From NCBI GenBank assembly GCA_023480605.1, contig JAMCWS010000293.1, forward strand, positions 1-12,301: DNA of 12,301 nt. The letters are read 5' to 3'. Shown here piece after piece: positions 1 to 7,504 of this stretch; the stretch's first letter is position 1, and each line of letters opens with the position of its first letter. The translations under genes and the position numbers were made by a program. This DNA comes from a bacterium (GTDB lineage: Bacteria; Sumerlaeota; Sumerlaeia; MVZB01). Below the pieces are notes generated by a model that was not told the origin of the DNA, searched no databases, and saw only the letters and a program-made list of their open reading frames with translations.

Positions 1-1
1 C

Positions 2-1417
2 GAGGCCGAAGACGGGCGCGAGGCGGTGGACAAGGCCCTGGCCAACGGTTATGACCTTTATCTGCTCGACATGAAAATGCCCCGCCTGAGCGGCCTGGAT
101 GCGTTGCGCGAAATCCGCGCGGCCTATCCCGACGCGCTGGCCATCATGGTGACGGCTTTCGGATCGCAGCGGCTGGCCATCGAAGCCGTCAAAGCGGGGG
201 CCTACGATTACTTCACCAAGCCGTTCAACATCGAGGAACTGCGCATCGTCCTGCTGCGCGCGCTGGAGAGGCAGCGCCTCCTCCGCCAGGTCCATGAACT
301 CCAGAACCGCCCCCCGTCCGGCGAACGGGTGGCGGGCATGGTGGGCGAGAGCGCCGCCATGCGCCAGGTCTACTCGCTGGTCGACCGGGTGGCGGGCCAC
401 GACGTCACGGTGCTCATCACCGGCGAAAGCGGCACCGGCAAAGAACTGGTGGCACAGGCCATCCACGCCGGCAGCCCGCGGCGCGAGGGCCCGTTCGTCA
501 CCGTCAACTGCGCGGCAATTCCCGAGCCGCTGCTCGAGAGCGAGTTATTCGGTCACGAGAAAGGGGCGTTCACCGGCGCGACGTTCGCTCGGGCGGGCAA
601 ATTCGAGGCGGCCGGCGCCGGCACCATTCTGCTCGACGAAATCGGCGAAATGCCCCCGGCCCTGCAAGCCAAGCTCCTGCGCGTCCTCCAGGAACACGAA
701 ATCGAGCGGATCGGCTCGAACAAACCCCGTCCGGTCGACATCCGCGTCCTGGCGGCCACCAATCGCAACCTGGCCGAAATGGTTGGAGCCAAGTCGTTCC
801 GCGAGGATTTATTCTTCCGCATCAACGTCGTGCCGATCCACATACCTCCCCTGCGCGAACGCATGGAAGACCTGCCGGCCTTGGCTCATTTTTTCGTCGG
901 CGTCTTCAATGCCCGATTCGGCAAGCGCGTTCAGGGACTGACCCCCGAGGCGATGGCCGTCCTCGAACGCCACGCGTGGCCGGGCAACGTGCGCGAACTC
1001 GAAAACACGATCCAGCGGGCCGTCGTCATGGCCACGGGAACGTTGATCGAACCCGCGGCGTTCCCCGACTCGCTGCGGGCCGTGCCAGGCAACGCGGGCC
1101 GGACGGCCCCCGCCATGATGGGGCGCGGCGGGGTCAACGGCTTCCACGGCCTTCACCCCAACGGCAACGGCCACACCCACGGATCCACCCGGCCGGAGCT
1201 CTCCGCCGGGGAAATCGACTACCTGCTGTCTCGCCGAATCGAACGAATCACCGAAATCGAGGAGTGCCGGGTCATCAAGGCCGCCCTGGAAGCCACGAAC
1301 GGCCGGCGCCAGGAAACAGCCGACCTACTCGGCATCAGCCGCAAGAGTCTCCACAATAAAATGATCAAATACGACCTGTTCGAACGCCGGGAAGGTCGAC
1401 CCGAGAACGGCGGGTAA
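2..1417 (+). CDS. Sigma-54-dependent response regulator, NtrC family (5' truncated)
   Basis: This is a two-component response regulator that activates sigma-54 RNA polymerase by ATP hydrolysis once its receiver is phosphorylated. The frame is open to the left edge and reads EAEDGREA before the GTG at 26, a typical receiver sequence, so the real start lies outside and the GTG is internal. Counting from that GTG, the phospho-acceptor is Asp15 (LLDMKMP), with Thr43 and Lys65 (FTKPF) completing the receiver. The AAA+ domain follows: Walker A GESGTGKE at 133-140, the sigma-54 contact loop GAFTGA at 180-185, Walker B ILLDE at 201-205, and arginines in FREDLFFRIN. Residues 352-395 form a Gly/Asn/His-rich linker, and a Fis-type helix-turn-helix lies at about 412-453. 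The partner kinase is presumably upstream. Its targets are unknown; I found no convincing -24/-12 promoter in the window. The family is certain, the pathway is not. Confidence 0.97.
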   Translation, partial: EAEDGREAVDKALANGYDLYLLDMKMPRLSGLDALREIRAAYPDALAIMVTAFGSQRLAIEAVKAGAYDYFTKPFNIEELRIVLLRALERQRLLRQVHELQNRPPSGERVAGMVGESAAMRQVYSLVDRVAGHDVTVLITGESGTGKELVAQAIHAGSPRREGPFVTVNCAAIPEPLLESELFGHEKGAFTGATFARAGKFEAAGAGTILLDEIGEMPPALQAKLLRVLQEHEIERIGSNKPRPVDIRVLAATNRNLAEMVGAKSFREDLFFRINVVPIHIPPLRERMEDLPALAHFFVGVFNARFGKRVQGLTPEAMAVLERHAWPGNVRELENTIQRAVVMATGTLIEPAAFPDSLRAVPGNAGRTAPAMMGRGGVNGFHGLHPNGNGHTHGSTRPELSAGEIDYLLSRRIERITEIEECRVIKAALEATNGRRQETADLLGISRKSLHNKMIKYDLFERREGRPENGG

Positions 1418-1481
1418 AGGACGGCAAGACGCAATGGACGTATGAGGGAGTGGTTCGGGGATATCGGGCTGGGATGAGGCC

Positions 1482-1513
1482 GGCGTGATTGATGAAGCTC
1501 GGGCGGCCACGCC
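1482..1513. terminator. Weak inverted repeat between convergent genes
   Basis: GGCGTG at 1482-1487 pairs with CACGCC at 1508-1513 around a 20-base loop, in the 96-base gap where the response regulator and the antiporter converge. No T-run follows on either strand, so an intrinsic terminator is only a guess. Nothing else is visible in this gap. Confidence 0.2.
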
Positions 1514-3004
1514 TTAATCCCGGAAAAAAACCAGCGAGATGATGACGAAGATCGGCATGAGGAGCGCCAGGCTGTAAAGCGTATAGCCGAAAAAGCTGGG
1601 CATTTTGATGCCGCGGCTTTCCGCGATGCTTTTAACCAGGAAATTCGGCCCGTTGCCGATGTAGGTGTTGGCGCCCATGAACACCGAACCCAGCGAGATC
1701 GCTTCCAGCATCGGGATCGGAATGCCGCCGGTCAGCGTTTTAAGGCCGGTCATGACCGGCATGCCATGGCTCGTCAGTCCGCCGGCGGCCTCGAAAAAAA
1801 CCACATAAGTCGGCGTGTTGTCGAGGAAACTCGAAAGGGCGCCCGAAAACCAGTAAAAGTGCCGGGGCGTATCGAGCCCCAACCGCGGCCCCAGGACCTG
1901 CAGGATCTCGATGGGAACCTGCATGGTGATGAAGATGCCGATGAAGAGCGCCGCCACTTCGGTGATGGCATGAAAGTTGAAGTGGTTGGCCCGGCGGATG
2001 GCCCGGTCGGTCAGCACCATGCTCAGACCCGCCAGAACGAGCTGGACAATCTCGCGCAGATAGACGTCGGGCACTGTCCAGCCCAGATAAGTCTTGCCCG
2101 GCACGAGCAACGCGACGGCCAACACCACTCCCAGCAGCAGCACGAAATTCCGCTTGCCCTCCAGGCGCAGCGGCACACGCACCGCCTCGTCGAGTTTCAG
2201 GCTCGACAAATCCTCGTGCTTGTAGGCGAAATGGTCCATGGCGTAGTAGACCACCAGCAGAATCGAACTGCACACCAGCCACTCGGGGGTGAGGTGCAGC
2301 GTCCAGAGGAAGGGCACCCCGCGCAGGTAGCCCATGAAAAGCGGGGGATCGCCGACGGGCAGCAGCGCGCCGCCGATGTTGCTGACCAGAAAAATAAAAA
2401 ATATTACCGTGTGTTTGACGTGTTTGCGTTCGCCGTTGACCTGGAGCAGCGGCCGGATGAGAAGCATCGAGGCGCCGGTCGTGCCGATCAGGCTGGCCAG
2501 CAACCCGCCAACCAGAAGGAAGCCGGTGTTGGTGAGCGGATGGGCCGGGATGTCGCCCGAAAGCCGGATGCCCCCGCTGATCGTGTAAAGCGAGAAGAGG
2601 AGCACGATGAACGGGATATAGTCGATGAGGACGGAGTGCTTCAGGAGACTGCCCAACGCCGCAAGGCCCGGTTCCGAGCCGTGCAGGCCATGGCCGCGCA
2701 AGCCGTAATAGACGCAGGTCAGCGCCCCCAAAACGCCGGCCACCAGGAATTTGTTCCGGTTGCGCTCCCACCAGTGCTCGAGGGTCGATACGAGCGGGAA
2801 AACGGCGATCGCGAGCAGCAGGGCCAGGAAGGGAAAAGCCCACACCGGCGACGGCACGAAAGCGTCGTGCGTGGCGGCGGCCGCTTCGGCCGCAAGGGCC
2901 GCCGGCGCCGGCAGCAATCCGCAGACGCCCAACGCCATGGCGGCCGGAATGCGCCAACGTCGGCGGGCGCGAACGGACGTGAAGGAATTGGCGGGAAGCG
3001 GCAT
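1514..3004 (-). CDS. Sodium:proton antiporter / CitMHS_2-type ion transporter
   Basis: A 496-residue polytopic inner-membrane protein of the ion transporter superfamily that includes NhaD antiporters and the putative citrate transporter family CitMHS_2. It most likely exchanges Na+ for H+, though an organic anion substrate cannot be excluded. Two repeated halves are visible. The first has SLIGTTGASM near 171-180 and SNIGGALLPVGDPPL near 208-222; the second has SSFLDNTPTY near 391-400 and NTYIGNGPN near 446-454. Polar Asp, Asn and Thr residues in such re-entrant segments are typical of this superfamily. About eleven or more hydrophobic segments are present. Residues 1-45 look like an Arg-rich leader plus a hydrophobic stretch ending in an alanine run, either a signal peptide or an extra helix. 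No good Shine-Dalgarno precedes the ATG at 3004, and an internal ATG at residue 23 is an alternative start. It lies 177 bp downstream of the thioredoxin gene. Confidence 0.85.
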   Translation of the reverse strand: MPLPANSFTSVRARRRWRIPAAMALGVCGLLPAPAALAAEAAAATHDAFVPSPVWAFPFLALLLAIAVFPLVSTLEHWWERNRNKFLVAGVLGALTCVYYGLRGHGLHGSEPGLAALGSLLKHSVLIDYIPFIVLLFSLYTISGGIRLSGDIPAHPLTNTGFLLVGGLLASLIGTTGASMLLIRPLLQVNGERKHVKHTVIFFIFLVSNIGGALLPVGDPPLFMGYLRGVPFLWTLHLTPEWLVCSSILLVVYYAMDHFAYKHEDLSSLKLDEAVRVPLRLEGKRNFVLLLGVVLAVALLVPGKTYLGWTVPDVYLREIVQLVLAGLSMVLTDRAIRRANHFNFHAITEVAALFIGIFITMQVPIEILQVLGPRLGLDTPRHFYWFSGALSSFLDNTPTYVVFFEAAGGLTSHGMPVMTGLKTLTGGIPIPMLEAISLGSVFMGANTYIGNGPNFLVKSIAESRGIKMPSFFGYTLYSLALLMPIFVIISLVFFRD

Positions 3005-3111
3005 GATCCGGACAACCGGGACGGGAAGTCGCCGGGAAGGGGAACCATCCGATGGCCAAAGCCTTCCGGCGGCGGACTAATCCCTCCCACCATCCCGGAA
3101 ACGGCCGCATC

Positions 3112-3117
3112 TGTCAA
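3112..3117 (-). promoter_or_regulatory. Possible -35 box upstream of the antiporter gene
   Basis: A perfect TTGACA lies on the minus strand in the 177-bp gap before the antiporter. The hexamer 17 bases downstream is GATGGT, a poor -10, so this is weak evidence for a separate promoter. Confidence 0.2.
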
Positions 3118-3181
3118 GTCCGGCACCGCGCCGTCGCCGCAGCGCGCCCGCGCGCGTTTTAAGATACCGCGTGGCGTCAGA

Positions 3182-4150
3182 TTATTTGACCGCCCCGCCG
3201 ACCTGCTTGCTCCCCGTGGTCGGCGTGTCGGCGCGGCCGGTGGTTTTTTCCATTTCGGCCAGGACGTTCTGAAGATACGACTTCATCCGGGCGTCCGTGG
3301 CCAGGGCGATGGCCTTTTTCTGCAAAGGAATCGCCTCGCTGTCGCGGCCCATTTCGTGCAGCACACCGGCGTAGATACCTGTGATCAGCGGATCTTGACC
3401 CTTGGTTAGATCGAAAGCCTTCTTGGCGGCCTCGACGGACAGGTCGCGGTCGCGATACTTGAGCGCGGGAGCCTTGACGATGGTCCAGGCGAAATTGCTC
3501 AGCAGCATCGGGTCGGCATTCCCCAACTCAAGCAACTGCCGGCCCAGCGGATCGGCCTGCGCTTTTTGCTGCTCGCCCCCCATGGCGAGGCGCAGATATT
3601 GCATGGCTAGTTCGTTCATTTTCTCTTTTTTGACGGCCGTTTCCTTGTCGAGTTTGCCCGCAAGCACTTGCTCGAGCACCGGCTCAAGCCCCTCGAGGGG
3701 ATTGCCTTGCCAGGCCACGTTGCCGTTTTTATCCACGATGAAGGCGTGGGGGATGGTGTCGATGCCGTATGCCGCCATGTAACCCTTGGTCGTGGCCTGT
3801 TTGTCGTCGACGGCCACGTGGTAGTCCATTTTGTCGCCCATTTTTTCAACGAAGGATTTAACGATATCCAATGCCTCGTCGCTGATGCCGATGAACGTGA
3901 TCCTGCCCTGGTATTTTTTCGCCAGCTCGGTCAGGTGCGGTATGCTTTCACGGCAGGGCGGGCACCAGGTCGCCCAGAATTCGACCACGTAAACATGGCC
4001 CGGCGTCAGCGTAACCGGACCGTCCTTCACCCAATGGGCGACCTTAAGCGGCGCCGCCTTGTCGAACAATTTGGCTCCCCGGCTTGCCGGCGCGCCCGCC
4101 AGAACGACCGCCAGCGCCAGCGGAATGATGAATCCGCGATACTTTTTCAT
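3182..4150 (-). CDS. Exported TlpA/ResA-like thioredoxin with helical C-terminal extension
   Basis: An extracytoplasmic thiol-disulfide oxidoreductase. Residues 1-26 form a signal peptide (MKKYRGFII, a hydrophobic core, then an Ala/Gly-rich end) with no lipobox. The thioredoxin fold covers about 35-165: FWATWCPPC places the redox-active cysteines at 63 and 66, TFIGIS is the next strand, and TIPHAFIVD supplies the cis-proline at 134. This is the TlpA/ResA/AhpC-TSA pattern used to reduce disulfides in apocytochromes or other envelope proteins. The family usually ends near residue 160. Here about 155 more residues follow, mostly helical, with a TPR-like stretch near 255-300 (AGVLHEMGRDSEAIPLQKKA), which suggests a docking surface. 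The start is supported by AGGAA on the minus strand (4160-4164), nine bases before the ATG. It is divergent from the ten-cysteine gene and upstream of the antiporter. The true partner is unknown. Confidence 0.9.
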   Translation of the reverse strand: MKKYRGFIIPLALAVVLAGAPASRGAKLFDKAAPLKVAHWVKDGPVTLTPGHVYVVEFWATWCPPCRESIPHLTELAKKYQGRITFIGISDEALDIVKSFVEKMGDKMDYHVAVDDKQATTKGYMAAYGIDTIPHAFIVDKNGNVAWQGNPLEGLEPVLEQVLAGKLDKETAVKKEKMNELAMQYLRLAMGGEQQKAQADPLGRQLLELGNADPMLLSNFAWTIVKAPALKYRDRDLSVEAAKKAFDLTKGQDPLITGIYAGVLHEMGRDSEAIPLQKKAIALATDARMKSYLQNVLAEMEKTTGRADTPTTGSKQVGGAVK

Positions 4151-4244
4151 TTGGCCTTGTTCCTATATATGGTACGGATGCGGGGAGAGCGCGACACACT
4201 CCCCCTTCGACATTTCGTTCAGTTTATCACGCAAATCGCGTCTT

Positions 4245-4268
4245 TGATAGCCGTATCTCTCATACTAT
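4245..4268. promoter_or_regulatory. Imperfect inverted repeat in the divergent spacer
   Basis: The spacer 4151-4376 separates the divergent thioredoxin and ten-cysteine genes. It contains a broken dyad, GATA-gcc-GTAT, then ctctc, then ATAC-TATC. Ten bases further on lies a ten-base palindrome, GCACGCGTGC (4279-4288). Either could be an operator shared by the two promoters, but both could be chance. Confidence 0.2.
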
Positions 4269-4311
4269 CGCCAGTCGTGCACGCGTGCCCCCGCAGGCGG
4301 ACATATTTTTC

Positions 4312-4339
4312 TTTTAACCCCTTCGCCCCGTGGTAAAAT
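4312..4339 (+). promoter_or_regulatory. Possible sigma-70 promoter for the ten-cysteine gene
   Basis: A TAAAAT -10 hexamer at 4334-4339 lies 37 bases before the ATG at 4377. The best -35 candidate is a weak TTTTAA at 4312-4317 with a 16-base spacer. The surrounding AT-rich patch stands out against GC-rich DNA. The -10 is good; the -35 is poor. Confidence 0.3.
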
Positions 4340-4376
4340 CGAACTATGCCATTACATAGGAAGGGGGGGTGATACG

Positions 4377-4610
4377 ATGGATCGTTGCGAGGTTTGCGGT
4401 AACGAATACGACAAGTGCATCAAGATCGTGAAGAACGGCGAGACGCACACGTTTGACTGCTTCGAGTGCGCTATTCAGACGATGGCGCCCTTGTGCGGGC
4501 ACTGCGGCACCCACATCATCGGTCACGGCGTCGAGAGCGATGGGGCCATTTATTGCTGCGCCCATTGCGCCAGCAAGGAAGGGATCGCCGCGATCAGGGA
4601 CCGGGCCTGA
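4377..4610 (+). CDS. Small ten-cysteine, probably zinc-binding protein
   Basis: A 77-residue cytosolic protein with no signal peptide. Ten cysteines sit mostly in CxxC pairs: CEVC at 4-7, Cys14, CFEC at 28-31, CGHC at 40-43 and CCAHC at 60-64, with His42, 46, 50 and 63 nearby. This spacing fits two zinc-ribbon-like knuckles or a small metal-binding module. I recall similar short proteins, with CEVCGN at the start, FECAI in the middle and IIGHGVE before the last cysteine cluster, as conserved hypothetical proteins in actinobacteria and proteobacteria; that is from memory and unsearched. A purine-rich Shine-Dalgarno (4358-4369) lies seven bases before the ATG, so the start is firm. The gene stands alone, divergent from the thioredoxin and followed by a strong hairpin. 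Metal homeostasis, zinc-dependent regulation or redox sensing are all possible; function is not established. Confidence 0.88.
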   Translation: MDRCEVCGNEYDKCIKIVKNGETHTFDCFECAIQTMAPLCGHCGTHIIGHGVESDGAIYCCAHCASKEGIAAIRDRA

Positions 4611-4635
4611 AATCCATGCGGTTTCGCAAGACCGG

Positions 4636-4659
4636 AGGGCCGGCTCCCGCGCCGGCCTT
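4636..4659 (+). terminator. Hairpin terminator after the ten-cysteine gene
   Basis: A nine-pair stem (4636-4644 with 4651-4659, including one G-T pair) rich in GC closes a six-base loop 26 bases after the stop codon. A short, imperfect T-rich tail (CTTGTTC) follows. The stem is strong and the U-tract weak, as is common in high-GC genomes. Confidence 0.65.
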
Positions 4660-4696
4660 GTTCACATCGGGGACGGCTCTCCCTTACGCCGTTCGG

Positions 4697-4712
4697 TTAG
4701 CCGGACGGCTAA
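4697..4712. terminator. Short hairpin downstream of the GH-A-like gene
   Basis: TTAGCC at 4697-4702 pairs with GGCTAA at 4707-4712 around a four-base loop. It sits 46 bases past the stop of the minus-strand glycosidase gene and could help end that transcript. There is no T-run on either strand, so confidence is low. Confidence 0.3.
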
Positions 4713-4758
4713 TGCGGACGGTTTGCGCGGGAATGTAGACCACACCGCGCGGCGCCTT

Positions 4759-7380
4759 TTATTTCCGGCCGCCGACGAGACAGACGTCGCTCACCTGAAG
4801 CATATTTTCGCGTCGTTCGGTGTTGATGCCGAACGATAACGAGTGAACCTTGTCCAGATCGAGGCTTCCCTCCGGTTCGGCCATGTTCGACAGTTTGTCA
4901 AGCGAAGCGAAAGGAATGTAGACGGCGTGCCACCGGCCGTCGCCGGTCCCGATGCCGCCGGCCGTGTAGTATCCGTAAGTGCCCGCGGGATTCTGCTCGA
5001 ACAGCATCAACCTGGCGTCGCCCGACGATTCAAGGCGCACCCGCGCGACAATACCTTCATACTTGCTCAGGTCCACGCCGGCCGGCAGGGCGAATCGCGG
5101 GTAGGCCCACTTGTCGCCTTTGCCGAAGGTGACGGCCATTTTCCAACTCTCGTCGGTCACATCCATTTTCATCCGCCCGCCGGCCGGCATGGCGGGTTGC
5201 CAGTTTTCGACCGGACCCAGCGACAACGGGACTTTTTCGCCAAAAAGACCGAGCAGGCTGTCGAGCGTCGGTTCGATTTTCAATTGCATGGCGAGGCGGC
5301 TGACCGGCGCCTCCTGACCGGCGGACTGGGCTCTGACTTCAAGCCAGCGCATATGGTCGCTTGCCAGCTTTCCCGCCAGGTCCAGACCCGACCAGATATC
5401 CGAAGTGCTCCGGGGCTCGACGCTCACCGTGACGGGTTGGCCATTGAGCGGCACGGGTTCGGTTCCCGGCCCGCCCTCCCCCATCCAAAGGTAACTAATT
5501 CGCAACTCGCGCCGTTCCGCCGACAGGTTGGCGATGTGGACGCCCAAACGGATTTTCGATTGTGAATCGACCGCAAGCTGGTATCCGGTGGGCCGGGCCT
5601 GAACCTTGGCCAGATCGACCATGGGCTGCAAAACGATGGGATCGACCGGCCCGCGCGGCGGCCAGACCGGTTGCGCCAGTCGGTTGAGTTTCATGGCCGA
5701 GGTTTCGGTTATCAGGCGCTCCGCCAGCGCCGCCCGATCGACGGTCAGGTAGGCGAGGCCGTCGGGGATGGGAACCGACCCGTCGGCGGCCGACGCCAGC
5801 TCCCGTCCGTCGATGCCGTGGATGGCCTGGGGTTGCAGCCCCGCCTTGACCGTCGCTCCTTCGCGAACCTTGCCAGTGTAAAGGACCACGGTCGCGGACC
5901 CCGAACCGGATGCGCCGGCCGGGGCGAAGACGCGCGCCCGCATGATGCGGCCGTCGTCGGTTTTCAGATCGCCCAGGTAACGCGTTCCCGACAGCCGCCG
6001 AAGGCATTCGGCATAGGCTCCCATCAGCGCGGTGGGGGTCATTTCCTTGCCCATCATACCGAAGTTCTTGGCGCCCTCTTCGTAATACGGGTAAACGAAG
6101 GCGAAAAAGCGGGCGACGCCGCAGGCGCGCGATTCGACCGCCTTCATCGTGATGTCGAGCGCGCTGTCGGCGGCCTGCGTCCGGGGGGGGCGCGCCGGTC
6201 CCTTCTCCCAGGGCTTTCCGCACTCGGTGATCCAGAGCGGCATGCCGTGCTTTCGGTTGGCTGCCAACCAGGAACGATGTTTCTCAACCAGTTCCTCCAT
6301 GTGCGCGGCGGGGCCGTAAAAGTGGAAGCTTACGGCGTCGACCACGTCGAGCAAGCCGTTGCGCGCGCAGCCGGTCATGTAATCCACCGGTTGAATGCCG
6401 GTGAAAACGCCGCCCACCATCGGCACCCGCGTGCCAGTCTCTTGAAGCATGTAGGCCAGGGCCTTGACCAGGGGAACATACTGGTCGGCCGGCAGGTAGG
6501 CGCCGAACTTGATATCCGGTTCGTTCCAGCCTTCAAGCGCGCCCCAGCTATCGCGCCAGCGCCCGGCCAGATCGGCCATGATTTGTTCATAAGCGGCGAG
6601 TTTTTGCGGATACCTGTTCTGATCGGCTTCTTCGGTGAGCTTGCGGACGTCGTCGATTTTTTCGGGGATATTTTCCAGGCGCATCCAGTAAGGGGCGTCG
6701 TGCGAGAGCTCCAGAATCGGCACTCCCTGCGCGGTGTAAATCCTGCGCACCTCGCTGTTGTGAGCGAGAGCCCTTTCGTTCCAGCGGTTGGGCCAGGGTC
6801 GCATCGAACCCAGGTTGAAACGTTCGCGCGCCATCGCAACCCCGACCCGGCGCAGCGCCTTCACCAGTCCCGGCCAGGACTCGGGCGGCGCCAGCCACGA
6901 GAGGCCGGCGTCGATGCAAAAGAAGGGATCAGGCGCCCCGGGCGGCGGCGCAACGGCCGCGACGCCGAACCTTTCGCCCGTCTTCGCGAAAACGATCTCA
7001 TAAAAACCCGGATCGAGCGTGACCACGGCCGAGACGCCGCCATCGGGACCGATGGCCGCCTGGCCGCTCCCGACCTGTTTACCTTCGTAATCGGTGATGG
7101 CGTACGACAATCCGCCCCCTGGCTCCCGGGAAGAGTCCGGCGGCGGCGCGTACCGCCACTCAAGCGTCGCCGGCCGCTCCGGTGTGACGAAGAATCCGCT
7201 CGGATCCGTCGGCCGCAGCCCCTCGCGACCGGCTTCGCCGGCACCTGCCGCCGCGGCGGCCGCCGGAACGCCAGCGCCGATGGCCGCCCACAGCATTAGT
7301 CCAATCAAGCGCGCAACCTCGGACCGGAGCGTCGAATCCGCGGTTCCACGCACGGCTTTGCGGACGCCAACCGTGTTCAT
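4759..7380 (-). CDS. Exported clan GH-A-like glycoside hydrolase with C-terminal beta-sandwich
   Basis: An 873-residue multidomain enzyme, probably cutting a polysaccharide outside the cytoplasm. The start is the ATG at 7380, with AGGAGG eight bases upstream; the frame stays open 54 codons further, but that extension crosses a DNA repeat and hides the signal sequence. Residues 20-50 hold a hydrophobic segment and alanine run (signal peptide). Residues about 60-145 resemble a beta-sandwich. A TIM-barrel-like catalytic region spans about 150-470: WNEP at 285-288 gives the likely acid/base Glu287, and LWITECGKP gives the likely nucleophile Glu386, with HFYG at 353-356 between them. This is the clan GH-A arrangement seen in GH39, GH5 and relatives. 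Residues 480-700 look like beta-rich linker domains. The end (about 735-870) resembles a galactose-binding-like carbohydrate module. I cannot assign a GH family or substrate. It is the last gene of the sulfatase-GH4 block. Confidence 0.85.
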   Translation of the reverse strand: MNTVGVRKAVRGTADSTLRSEVARLIGLMLWAAIGAGVPAAAAAAGAGEAGREGLRPTDPSGFFVTPERPATLEWRYAPPPDSSREPGGGLSYAITDYEGKQVGSGQAAIGPDGGVSAVVTLDPGFYEIVFAKTGERFGVAAVAPPPGAPDPFFCIDAGLSWLAPPESWPGLVKALRRVGVAMARERFNLGSMRPWPNRWNERALAHNSEVRRIYTAQGVPILELSHDAPYWMRLENIPEKIDDVRKLTEEADQNRYPQKLAAYEQIMADLAGRWRDSWGALEGWNEPDIKFGAYLPADQYVPLVKALAYMLQETGTRVPMVGGVFTGIQPVDYMTGCARNGLLDVVDAVSFHFYGPAAHMEELVEKHRSWLAANRKHGMPLWITECGKPWEKGPARPPRTQAADSALDITMKAVESRACGVARFFAFVYPYYEEGAKNFGMMGKEMTPTALMGAYAECLRRLSGTRYLGDLKTDDGRIMRARVFAPAGASGSGSATVVLYTGKVREGATVKAGLQPQAIHGIDGRELASAADGSVPIPDGLAYLTVDRAALAERLITETSAMKLNRLAQPVWPPRGPVDPIVLQPMVDLAKVQARPTGYQLAVDSQSKIRLGVHIANLSAERRELRISYLWMGEGGPGTEPVPLNGQPVTVSVEPRSTSDIWSGLDLAGKLASDHMRWLEVRAQSAGQEAPVSRLAMQLKIEPTLDSLLGLFGEKVPLSLGPVENWQPAMPAGGRMKMDVTDESWKMAVTFGKGDKWAYPRFALPAGVDLSKYEGIVARVRLESSGDARLMLFEQNPAGTYGYYTAGGIGTGDGRWHAVYIPFASLDKLSNMAEPEGSLDLDKVHSLSFGINTERRENMLQVSDVCLVGGRK

Positions 7381-7388
7381 GCCGCCAC

Positions 7389-7394
7389 CCTCCT
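7389..7394 (-). promoter_or_regulatory. Strong Shine-Dalgarno fixing the GH-A-like start
   Basis: AGGAGG on the minus strand, within AAAAGGAGGG, is eight bases before the ATG at 7380. It decides against the longer frame starting at 7542. Confidence 0.85.
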
Positions 7395-7407
7395 TTTGAT
7401 GACCCGA

Positions 7408-7435
7408 CCAAACGGGAACGCCTGAAAGCGTTTGG
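7408..7435 (-). promoter_or_regulatory. Overlapping inverted repeats in the GH-A-like leader
   Basis: CCAAACG at 7408-7414 pairs with CGTTTGG at 7429-7435. Nested inside, AACGC at 7417-7421 pairs with GCGTT at 7428-7432. The right arms overlap, so the two stems exclude each other. The structure ends ten bases upstream of the Shine-Dalgarno-containing run. It could be an RNA switch, an operator (AACGC-6-GCGTT is a symmetric 16-mer) or chance. Confidence 0.3.
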
Positions 7436-7504
7436 CGCAAGCGAAATTGGCTCGGTTCTCCCCCCCAGCCACCAACGCCCTGCCTATATTTCCCACGCCC
7501 CGGA

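Noticed and set aside
3142..3160. GC hairpin followed by TTTT on the plus strand
   Set aside because: The stem is only five pairs in an alternating CG run, and no plus-strand gene ends upstream; on the minus strand there is no T-run after it.
1766..3409. A 547-codon open frame on the plus strand
   Set aside because: It is antisense to the antiporter and the thioredoxin end, has low-complexity Arg/Gln/Gly-rich sequence, no family motifs, and crosses two well-supported genes. Long antisense frames are expected at this GC content.
5671..7299. A 542-codon open frame on the plus strand
   Set aside because: It is antisense to the GH-A-like glycosidase, whose frame carries a signal peptide and catalytic motifs; the antisense product shows no recognisable domain.
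7432..7453. Possible sigma-54 promoter (TTGGC...TTGGC)
   Set aside because: The second element does not fall at the required -12 spacing as TTGC, and it points toward the 3' end of the GH4 gene.
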